From CAZGRP01 sp964527995 (lineage in GTDB: Bacteria; Zhuqueibacterota; Zhuqueibacteria; Oceanimicrobiales; CAZGRP01): 7,409 nt of DNA. The notes under the pieces are model-generated. The model saw only the letters and a program-made list of their open reading frames with translations. It searched no databases and had not been told where the DNA came from. A program made the position numbers and the translations under genes. Location: the NCBI GenBank assembly GCA_964527995.1, contig CAZGRP010000118.1:1-7409 (forward strand). The letters are read 5' to 3'. Every line of letters begins with the position of its first letter. Within the stretch, counting starts at the first letter, position 1. Below are positions 1 to 5,483 of the stretch, in pieces.

Positions 1-348
1 CTCCCCCTCCTCGAGCACCTTGCGAAACTCCAGCCTCACCGGCATGTCAATCTCGATTTGCTCCGGATCACAGTCGACGATCTGGGTCATCACCCGTACG
101 CCGGGCTGTACCTCGATGAGGCCCATGGCGTACGGCGCCTGGTCCGCGAACTGAGCCGGCGGCACGCGGATCACGGTGAAGGTGACGACCTTGCCCTCGC
201 GGCTTAATTGCACGGTTTCGAACTCCCGGCTGTGACAATCCTGGCATATCAGCCGCGGTGGAAAATAGATCTTGCCGCACTGCTTGCACTTCCCCGCTTC
301 AAGGCGATGGTGCTGCGGAGCTGTTCGGACATATCCTGGTGCCGACAT
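1..348 (-). CDS. DUF35 zinc-ribbon/OB-fold acyl-CoA-binding protein (3' end off window)
   Basis: Reading leftward from the ATG at 348, 116 codons stay open to the window edge, so the C-terminus is missing. It is a rubredoxin-like zinc ribbon followed by an OB fold. The ribbon ligands are Cys21 and Cys24 (CKQC) and Cys35 and Cys38 (CQDC). The OB part starts near residue 45 (EGKVVTFTVIRVPP, then YAMGLIEV and GVRVMTQI). In this family the protein bridges a thiolase and a partner synthase and holds the CoA pantetheine arm; it is not itself an enzyme. The ATG overlaps the thiolase stop as TAATG, and GGAG lies 8 nt upstream inside the thiolase gene, so the two are probably translationally coupled. 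Complete members are usually about 130-150 residues, so little is missing. The family call is firm; the specific partner reaction follows from the neighbours. Confidence 0.93.
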   Translation of the reverse strand, partial: MSAPGYVRTAPQHHRLEAGKCKQCGKIYFPPRLICQDCHSREFETVQLSREGKVVTFTVIRVPPAQFADQAPYAMGLIEVQPGVRVMTQIVDCDPEQIEIDMPVRLEFRKVLEEGE

Positions 349-1508
349 TATTTCGTCTCCATAATGTGCACGACGGCAGTGCCGCCACTGCCGCCCATGT
401 TCTGGGTCAGACCAATACGGGCGTTCTTCACTTGGCGGTCACCCGCCTCACCACGGAGCTGATGGACGATTTCCACGGCCTGCGCCACACCGGTGGCGCC
501 GACAGGATGCCCCTTGGCCTTCAACCCGCCGCTCGGGTTCACCGGGATCCTGCCATCGAGAGCCGTCAGACCCGATTCCGCCGCTTCACCGCCATGCCCT
601 TTCTCAACAAAACCGAGGGCTTCGAGAATACAGATTTCGGCGATCGTGAAGCAGTCGTGTACTTCGGCCACGTCGATCTTGCCAGGATCCAGCCCGGCCG
701 CTTTGTACGCCTGCTGTGCGGCCAGGGTCACAGCCCTGAAATCGGTGATGTCGGGGCGACTGTGAAGCGCGATGGCGTCCGTGGCGTGCCCCGATGCCAT
801 GATCCTGACCGCCGGCTTGCCGCTGATCTTCTTCGCCAGGTCTGCAGAGCACAGGACGGCGGCGGCCGCCCCATCGGTGATCGGCGAGCAGTCCAGCAGC
901 CGCAGCGGATCGGCGACGAGCGGAGAGTGAAGGACATCGTCCACGGTGATCTTGCGCTGGTACTGAGCCAGCGGATTCATTGAGCCGTTCTGGTGGTTCT
1001 TGACGGCCACCTGGGCCAGCTGCTCCCGGGTGGTGCCGTAGCGATGCATGTGGGCCCGAGCGATCATGGCGTAGAGTCCAGGGAAGGTCACGCCATAGTA
1101 CACTTCGTAGTCCTGATCCGCGGCCGTTGCCAGAGCGTAGGTGGCGCAGTCGGTGCTGACGTCGGTCATCTTCTCCACACCCCCGACCAGCACGATGTCG
1201 TGGGCACCGGCTCCCACGTCAAGGAAACCCAGACGCAGGGCCGCCCCGCCCGAGGCGCAAGCCGACTCCACGCGGATCGAGGGGATCGGTGTCACACCGA
1301 GATAGTCGGCCAGAAGGGAGGCCAGGTGCTCCTGGCCGACGAAGAGGCCGCTGGACATGCATCCCACATACATGGCATCGATGTGGTCCACACCGGCATC
1401 GTCGATCGCAGCGAGCGCAGCTTCCACGAAAAGCTGCCGCAACGATTTCTGCCAGTGCTCGCCGCCCTTGACCATGCCGACGCCGATGATGGCAACGTCT
1501 CTAGTCAT
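348..1508 (-). CDS. Thiolase, SCP2/archaeal acetoacetyl-CoA thiolase type
   Basis: This 386-residue thiolase most likely joins two acetyl-CoA into acetoacetyl-CoA in the cytoplasm. The nucleophile is Cys84 (VESACASG). His284 and Cys286 form the HDCF motif typical of SCP2-like and archaeal thiolases, and His334 is in GHPVGATG. The C-terminal loop reads NMGGSGG and lacks the second cysteine of classical CxG biosynthetic thiolases; in this subfamily the HDCF cysteine is thought to take that role. The start is the ATG at 1508 with GGAGG 5 nt upstream. The gene overlaps the DUF35 gene downstream and follows the HMG-CoA synthase after 215 bp. The pairing with DUF35 also occurs in BbsAB (benzoylsuccinyl-CoA thiolase) and in the PhlACB acyltransferase, so the substrate cannot be read from this gene alone; the HMG-CoA synthase neighbour favours acetoacetyl-CoA. 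Confidence 0.93.
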   Translation of the reverse strand: MTRDVAIIGVGMVKGGEHWQKSLRQLFVEAALAAIDDAGVDHIDAMYVGCMSSGLFVGQEHLASLLADYLGVTPIPSIRVESACASGGAALRLGFLDVGAGAHDIVLVGGVEKMTDVSTDCATYALATAADQDYEVYYGVTFPGLYAMIARAHMHRYGTTREQLAQVAVKNHQNGSMNPLAQYQRKITVDDVLHSPLVADPLRLLDCSPITDGAAAAVLCSADLAKKISGKPAVRIMASGHATDAIALHSRPDITDFRAVTLAAQQAYKAAGLDPGKIDVAEVHDCFTIAEICILEALGFVEKGHGGEAAESGLTALDGRIPVNPSGGLKAKGHPVGATGVAQAVEIVHQLRGEAGDRQVKNARIGLTQNMGGSGGTAVVHIMETK

Positions 1509-1557
1509 GTTTTCCTCCGATGCTCACCATTCCTGCAAAGTCTGAGGCCAGTGACTA

Positions 1558-1662
1558 AGGGAGTAACGGATTCCTGGAGTGCTGGAGAAAACGGTCACGT
1601 CATGGCCACGTGAGATTCTGCCTATTCACTTCTCCATTGACCCACTACTCCCTGACTCCAGG
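1558..1662 (-). repeat. Nested inverted repeat in the synthase-thiolase gap
   Basis: The 215-bp gap contains several matching inverted arms. The inner arms are TCACGT (1595-1600) and ACGTGA (1608-1613) with a 7-nt loop. Around them lie TGGAGAA (1583-1589) and TTCTCCA (1630-1636). Two outer pairings compete with each other: CCTGGAGT (1573-1580) with ACTCCAGG (1655-1662), or AGGGAGTA (1558-1565) with TACTCCCT (1646-1653). In the transcript running from the synthase to the thiolase this could fold into alternative stems. A decayed mobile repeat or a run of degenerate GGAG-rich short repeats is an equally simple reading. No U-tract follows, so it is not a standard terminator. Confidence 0.45.
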
Positions 1663-1699
1663 CAAGGCAACGCTTTCACGTCCATCTCGAAAATCATGA

Positions 1700-1714
1700 T
1701 CAACGATCAAGCCA
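1700..1714 (-). promoter_or_regulatory. Weak sigma-54-like (-24/-12) sequence upstream of thiolase
   Basis: On the minus strand, immediately downstream of the HMG-CoA synthase stop, the sequence reads TGGC, 7 nt, TTGA. This matches the -24 TGGC and most of the -12 TTGC element at the right spacing, but the -12 C is replaced by A, which normally weakens such promoters strongly. A TSS near 1688 would leave a leader of about 180 nt that includes the nested inverted repeat. It is recorded because a sigma-54 activator gene lies nearby; chance is likely. Confidence 0.15.
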
Positions 1715-1723
1715 GTGCGCAAA

Positions 1724-2767
1724 TCAATGCTTCCTGATCTTACCCCGATACTTCGCATAGGTGCCGTAATCGACATGAATCTGGCCGGCGTCGATCATTT
1801 CCCGGGTTCTGGGCGCCCGCCCCTGAACTTCGCGAATCCGGTCGGTGACGCGCCAGATAAAGGCGTCGCTGCCGGCACCCGACCCGAACGACACCATGAG
1901 GATGCGATCCCCCGGCTTCGCCTCATCCAGTACCGCCGTCAGCCCCAGCGGTGAGGAGCCCGAGTAGGTGTTGCCGATGATGGGGCAGAGCAGCCCCGTC
2001 TGCAACTGTTCTTTCTCGAACCCGAGCATCTTCCCGGCACGCAGTGGGAACTTGCCGTTGGGCTGATGGAACACCGCGTACGCGAAGTCTTCCGGCTTCA
2101 ATCCAGCTTTCTCCAGGATGCCGCGCCCGGCATTGACGACGTGCTTGAAGTATGCTGGCTCGCCCGTGAAGCGGCCCGTATGTTCGGGATAGAAGCGGTG
2201 CTCGCGGCGCCAGAAATCGGGCGTGTCCGTCATGTAGGAGTAGGTGTACTCCGCTTCCGCCACCACGTTCTCTTTTCCCATAATGAAGGCCGCCGCGCCC
2301 GCCGAGGCGGTATATTCCAGGGCATCACCGGGCCTGCCCTGCGAAGTATCCGAGCCCACCGCGACCGCGTACTCCATCCAACCGGACTGCACCAGGGCCA
2401 GACACACGAACATCGCTTCAGTGCCCGCTTTACAGGCGAACTCGAAATCGGCACAGTGAACCTCGGGGGTAGCGCGGATAGCCTCGGCCACCACGGTGCC
2501 GCTCGGCTTGACTGCATAGGGGTGGGACTCGGAGCCGACATACACCGCCCCAACCTCGCGCGCGTCGATGCCGGCACGAGTCAGGGCGTTCTGCACAGCC
2601 TCGACCGCCATGCTGATGGCATCCTGGTCCAAGGCCGGCACCGACTTCTGCTTCACAAGAAGACCGTGTTTGTAGTTTTCGGCGTCGGCCCCCCAGACCC
2701 TGGCAATTTCCTCAACCTTGATCCGGCGCCTGGGCACATAGGCGCCATACCCGACAATGCCAGTCAT
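1724..2767 (-). CDS. Hydroxymethylglutaryl-CoA synthase, archaeal type
   Basis: The product condenses acetyl-CoA with acetoacetyl-CoA to HMG-CoA, the committed entry to mevalonate. It is 347 residues from the chosen start, the usual length of the archaeal-type family (TIGR00748). Catalytic residues are in place: Glu80 (VGSESHPYAVKPSGT), Cys112 (FACKAGTEA) and His234 (FHQPNGKFPL). Also visible are the GNTYSGSSPLGL loop (265-276), the SFGSGAGSDAF strand (293-303) and the closing YAKYRGKI (338-344). Upstream in-frame ATGs exist at 2803, 2782 and 2770. The ATG at 2767 was chosen because AAAGGA lies 6 nt before it and the family begins at exactly this MxGIVGYGAYVP segment. The gene leads the block with thiolase and DUF35. 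No HMG-CoA reductase is in view, so the mevalonate role is inferred; a related Claisen-type acyl transfer is the main alternative. Confidence 0.93.
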   Translation of the reverse strand: MTGIVGYGAYVPRRRIKVEEIARVWGADAENYKHGLLVKQKSVPALDQDAISMAVEAVQNALTRAGIDAREVGAVYVGSESHPYAVKPSGTVVAEAIRATPEVHCADFEFACKAGTEAMFVCLALVQSGWMEYAVAVGSDTSQGRPGDALEYTASAGAAAFIMGKENVVAEAEYTYSYMTDTPDFWRREHRFYPEHTGRFTGEPAYFKHVVNAGRGILEKAGLKPEDFAYAVFHQPNGKFPLRAGKMLGFEKEQLQTGLLCPIIGNTYSGSSPLGLTAVLDEAKPGDRILMVSFGSGAGSDAFIWRVTDRIREVQGRAPRTREMIDAGQIHVDYGTYAKYRGKIRKH

Positions 2768-2773
2768 CATTGA

Positions 2774-2779
2774 TCCTTT
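2774..2779 (-). promoter_or_regulatory. Ribosome binding site deciding the HMG-CoA synthase start
   Basis: The minus strand reads AAAGGA here, 6 nt before the ATG at 2767 and only 3 nt before the adjacent ATG at 2770. The in-frame ATG at 2803 has no comparable purine run before it. This supports the shorter 347-residue protein. Confidence 0.6.
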
Positions 2780-2973
2780 CATGAATGCTCCGTCGATCCG
2801 CATGCATATGAACCAACCCCATAGCTGTCGGTGTGCAGCCGATCGCGAGCCGCGCTCACACCCCCTGAGACCCCACGGAAGCCTTCAACGTGGGCGGCAC
2901 GAAACTGCGCTGGCGCACACCGCAGCCGGATGATCCCGGGCGGTTTCTAAGGCCGTTGAAAACTGCGCATCAC

Positions 2974-3402
2974 TCACCCGCGATGAGGGCTCGGCCTGAG
3001 CTTCAGCGCATTCGCCAAGATGTCGATGGCCTCACCTGTGTTGATCGGCTTCAAACAGAAGCAGAAGATCCCCTCCAGTCTGACTTCCCGCTCCAGTTCC
3101 AGGGAGTTGCCGCGGGCCAGGACGACAATCGGGAGGTCCGGATCGATGCGCCTCAACACCCGCAGAGCGGCCACCCGACTCTTGGTTTCGTTGGCCTTGC
3201 GCAGATCAATGCCGATGAAGAGAGTCTGAAATTTCCCAGGGTAAACCACGCGGACGGCATCCACCACGTCGCTGACGACCGTCACGCTATGACGGCGACC
3301 ACTGAAGGCCTTTTGCAGCGTACCGACCGTCGCCCCTTCATCGTCGCAGACGAGGATGTTGGCCATGTCACGTGGAAGTCTGAGAATCCGACCGCACACC
3401 AT
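2974..3402 (-). CDS. Stand-alone response-regulator receiver-domain protein
   Basis: This 142-residue protein is almost entirely one CheY-like receiver fold with no DNA-binding or enzymatic output domain. From the ATG at 3402, the acidic pair is Asp20-Asp21 (VCDDE), the phospho-acceptor is Asp66 at the end of strand 3 (FIGIDL) and the conserved lysine is Lys118 (CLKPIN). The usual Thr/Ser switch residue at the end of strand 4 is alanine (Ala96 in VVLARGNS). An unusual FCFC stretch precedes the lysine. The ATG at 3402 has AGGA 8 nt upstream; the in-frame ATG at 3366 would give a more canonical MANILVCDDE start of 130 residues but has no visible ribosome binding site. It lies 188 bp downstream of the sigma-54 activator on the same strand. 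Its kinase and partner are not in view. Confidence 0.82.
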   Translation of the reverse strand: MVCGRILRLPRDMANILVCDDEGATVGTLQKAFSGRRHSVTVVSDVVDAVRVVYPGKFQTLFIGIDLRKANETKSRVAALRVLRRIDPDLPIVVLARGNSLELEREVRLEGIFCFCLKPINTGEAIDILANALKLRPSPHRG

Positions 3403-3442
3403 CTATACTGTCCTGAGCCACGTCTCAAACTGTGTGCCGCCA

Positions 3443-3463
3443 GGGTCGACCGTTGGTCGACCC
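3443..3463. repeat. Perfect 9-bp inverted repeat upstream of the receiver gene
   Basis: The arms GGGTCGACC (3443-3451) and GGTCGACCC (3455-3463) are perfect complements around a GTT spacer. Each arm contains the self-complementary GGTCGACC, so the site is also a direct repeat with an 11-bp period, about one helical turn. It ends about 40 bp before the receiver start. No T-run follows on either strand, so it is more like an operator or a 5'-leader hairpin than a terminator. Confidence 0.6.
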
Positions 3464-3590
3464 CCGGGCCAACTCATCGTAACCGATTGTTTTTGTAGGG
3501 CTTATAATTTCGGAGGTGATTCTGTGGTGAGCAGGAAATGGGGGTTCACGCGATCTGAGTGAGGAGAATTGCCACAGCCGATGCGGAGAA

Positions 3591-5120
3591 CTACCCCATT
3601 CTCGTACCGCTGGATGACTTCATCTTTTTCAGCTTCGCATGCAGCGTTTTTCGATCGATGCCGAGGATTCGGGCGGCCCGCAGCTTATTGCCACCCGTAC
3701 TCCTTAGAACAGCCTGGATGTAGTTTAGCTCCAGTTCACGTAAGGGCAGCCACCCACCTTCGAAGCTTCGAAAACGCAGACCGGTTGGGGACTCGACATC
3801 GATGGGCAGGTCCTCCGGCTGGATGACTTCTGAGCTGGACAGAATCGTCGCCCGCTCGATCACATTCTCCAACTCTCGAATATTTCCGGGCCAGTCGTAA
3901 CGCACCAGCAGCTCAAGCGCCTCGGCCGAAATCTTCTTCTGGCCACACGTCGCCAACCGGGGCTGAGACAGAAAGTGCTCGACCAGCAGAGGGATGTCCT
4001 CCTTTCGCTCTCGCAGTGGCGGCACGAAGATCTTGACCACATTCAGGCGGAAGTAGAGGTCCTCCCGGAACTGCCCGGCCTCGATTAACTTCTCGAGATC
4101 GCGGTTCGTCGACGCCAGAACGCGCACGTCCACGCGGATGTCATCCGTACCGCCGACACGCCGGAACGTGCCGAACTCCAACACCCTCAGGAGGTTCGTC
4201 TGGATCGCAGGATGCAAAGCGCTGACTTCGTCGAGAAAAAGCGTACCGGTGTCGGCGATTTCAAAGAGGCCGTGCTTCAGATTTACGGCACCGGTATAGG
4301 CGCCTTTCTCATGCCCGAAAAGCTCGCTTTGCAGAATGTTCTCATGAAGAGAACCGCAATCGACAACCACAAAGGGAGCCTTGCGCCGCAGGCTGCGGGC
4401 GTGGGTGGCCCGAGCCACCAGCTCCTTGCCCACCCCACTTTCACCCTGAATCAGCACGGTGCTGTCGGTCTGCGCCACTCGATCGATCATCTCCAGCACC
4501 CGACACAAGGCCGGGCTGCGGCCGACGATCGAGGCCAATCCGGAGGCGGACGGCCATGGGTTCCCACCTTTCGTCTCCGCGCCTCCAGGCCGCGCGGGAT
4601 CGGAACAGGCCACTGCGGCTTGATCCGACAAGGCCACAACCGACCGGGCTGCCCCAGGTCGATTCCCGGCAGGCAGCGAGCCGGTCAGGTCACGGAAGAC
4701 CTCGATTGCTTGATCCACCTGGCTGTTTTCAGAAAAAATGGGGCACGATCGGATGTGGAAAAGATGCGGCGCTCGACCCTGGAAACGAAGAGACAGCGTG
4801 GCCTCGGCAGCCTTTCCGGTCTCGAACACCCGGCGTGAAGGACACCCGTCCCGCACGAGCGCACAGCGCTTCGAGTCGCCGCCGATCACCTTCCAGCAGA
4901 CTCGGCCCACGACGTCGGCCTCGCTGCTTGCGACCAATCTGAGGAAACTGCTGTTGGCTTTGATGACCCTGAGGTTGCGGTCGACCACCAGCAAGGCATC
5001 TTCCATGCTGTCGATAAGAAGCTCGAGGTAGGCTGGGTTGCGGCGACCGGCGGGGGTGGAGGTGACTCGGCTGGCACCCGATGCCTCGGTGGCCGCGCCC
5101 TTGGCTTTTGCGTTGGCCAT
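3591..5120 (-). CDS. Sigma-54-dependent transcriptional activator, PAS-AAA+-Fis
   Basis: This 509-residue enhancer-binding protein uses ATP to open promoters held by sigma-54 RNA polymerase. Domain order: a short Ala/Lys-rich N-terminus, a PAS sensor (about 29-145), a low-complexity linker (about 150-190), the AAA+ domain (about 197-430) and a Fis-type helix-turn-helix (about 463-501, NKLRAARILGIDRKTLHAKL). Diagnostic motifs are Walker A GESGVGKE (226-233), the sigma-54-contacting loop GAYTGA (273-278), Walker B GTLFLDEV (292-299), FREDLYFRLNV (351-361) and WPGNIRELENVIERA (410-424). The N-terminal sensor is PAS and not a receiver, so it probably responds to a ligand or redox cue and not to phosphorylation. 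The PAS region carries Cys75, Cys86, Cys93 and Cys126. The ATG at 5120 has AGGGA 7 nt upstream. Its target promoters are unknown. Confidence 0.95.
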   Translation of the reverse strand: MANAKAKGAATEASGASRVTSTPAGRRNPAYLELLIDSMEDALLVVDRNLRVIKANSSFLRLVASSEADVVGRVCWKVIGGDSKRCALVRDGCPSRRVFETGKAAEATLSLRFQGRAPHLFHIRSCPIFSENSQVDQAIEVFRDLTGSLPAGNRPGAARSVVALSDQAAVACSDPARPGGAETKGGNPWPSASGLASIVGRSPALCRVLEMIDRVAQTDSTVLIQGESGVGKELVARATHARSLRRKAPFVVVDCGSLHENILQSELFGHEKGAYTGAVNLKHGLFEIADTGTLFLDEVSALHPAIQTNLLRVLEFGTFRRVGGTDDIRVDVRVLASTNRDLEKLIEAGQFREDLYFRLNVVKIFVPPLRERKEDIPLLVEHFLSQPRLATCGQKKISAEALELLVRYDWPGNIRELENVIERATILSSSEVIQPEDLPIDVESPTGLRFRSFEGGWLPLRELELNYIQAVLRSTGGNKLRAARILGIDRKTLHAKLKKMKSSSGTRMG

Positions 5121-5192
5121 GACGCCGTCCCTGCATGTTCGGACGACTCAGCATGTGCGCGCAGGCGGGAAGGGATTGTCGCGCGTGAGTGT

Positions 5193-5207
5193 GGCGCCTT
5201 GGGCGCC
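5193..5207. repeat. Short GGCGCC dyad
   Basis: GGCGCC (5193-5198) and GGCGCC (5202-5207) flank a TTG spacer. It lies in the presumed 5' leader of the sigma-54 activator and could be an operator or small hairpin. It is short and GC-only, so chance is possible. Confidence 0.3.
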
Positions 5208-5254
5208 TGTAAGAGCTGTCTGCGTGAGATGCCTGCACGCTTTTTCTCGTCCCA

Positions 5255-5283
5255 AAGCTACACCCTTTTCCTTGAAAAGTCAA
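5255..5283 (-). promoter_or_regulatory. Candidate sigma-70 promoter of the sigma-54 activator
   Basis: On the minus strand the -35 is TTGACT (5278-5283, five of six consensus bases), followed by a 17-nt spacer and a -10 of TAGCTT (5255-5260, three of six). A TSS near 5248 would give a leader of about 128 nt before the activator ATG at 5120. The small dyads CTTTTC/GAAAAG (5265-5279) and CTTGA/TCAAG (5271-5284) overlap the -35. The -10 is poor, so this is only moderately supported. Confidence 0.35.
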
Positions 5284-5423
5284 GTTCCAATCGCCGCTCT
5301 CGGGGTCTCAGTGACCGAACCGCGCGGCTGCCCACCCTTTGGCGCCGAAGAGTCGTGGGTGCTCCTCGCGACAGCTCTCCAGGCCCGCTGGCCCCGTCAG
5401 TGGACAAAATCTGCTCAACCGCC

Positions 5424-5452
5424 TTGACTTTCGCAACTGGCTTGCGTATGAT
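5424..5452 (+). promoter_or_regulatory. Sigma-70 promoter of the TIGR03546-TIGR03545 pair
   Basis: TTGACT (5424-5429), a 17-nt spacer, and TATGAT (5447-5452) match the sigma-70 consensus at five of six bases in each box with ideal spacing. The expected TSS is about 5459, roughly 25 nt before the start codon at 5484. The -10 box covers the in-frame ATGs at 5448 and 5451, which therefore cannot be translated from this promoter. Confidence 0.72.
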
Positions 5453-5471
5453 GGAGAACATCACCCTACTC

Positions 5472-5475
5472 AGGA
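5472..5475 (+). promoter_or_regulatory. Ribosome binding site deciding the TIGR03546 start
   Basis: AGGA at 5472-5475 lies 8 nt before the ATG at 5484. Together with the promoter -10 box overlapping the earlier ATGs, it supports the 174-residue form. Confidence 0.6.
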
Positions 5476-5483
5476 CGGCCCCG

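Larger units (their letters stand above)
5121..5483. other. Divergent intergenic region
   Basis: This 363-bp region separates the minus-strand sigma-54 activator from the plus-strand TIGR03546 gene. It holds a strong plus-strand sigma-70 promoter at its right end, a weaker minus-strand promoter candidate around 5255-5283, and a GGCGCC-TTG-GGCGCC dyad near 5193. Nothing convincing was seen in 5290-5420: no tRNA, no repeat array, and no ORF with a ribosome binding site. Confidence 0.7.

Noticed and set aside
258..983. A 241-codon open frame on the plus strand, plus the one at 993-1613.
   Set aside because: Both are antisense to the thiolase, whose catalytic motifs are intact; the translations look like shadow frames rich in Arg, His and Gly.
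1626..1697. A 23-codon minus-strand ORF in the synthase-thiolase gap.
   Set aside because: It has no ribosome binding site and overlaps the inverted-repeat arms; too little supports it as a gene.
2066..2773. A 235-codon open frame on the plus strand.
   Set aside because: It is antisense to the HMG-CoA synthase and has no domain pattern.
2800..2816. Possible sigma-54 promoter upstream of the HMG-CoA synthase (TTGG...ATGC on the minus strand).
   Set aside because: GG and GC are separated by 11 nt and not 10, a spacing that sigma-54 polymerase tolerates poorly, and the -24 box is weak.
2906..2917. Small dyad TGCGC-TG-GCGCA between the receiver and the HMG-CoA synthase, considered as a terminator of the receiver gene.
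   Set aside because: The 2-nt loop is too tight, the stem is only 5 bp, and only three T residues follow on the minus strand.
2890..3498. A 202-codon open frame on the plus strand.
   Set aside because: It is antisense to the receiver gene, which shows a full set of receiver motifs, and it has no recognisable domain or ribosome binding site.
3503..3562. Plus-strand TATAAT (3503-3508), a near-perfect ribosome binding site GGAGGTGAT (3512-3520) and a 12-codon GTG-started mini-ORF (3524-3562), like a leader peptide.
   Set aside because: The expected transcript start for this -10 box falls inside the ribosome binding site, so the two cannot work together. There is no good -35 and no plus-strand gene follows.
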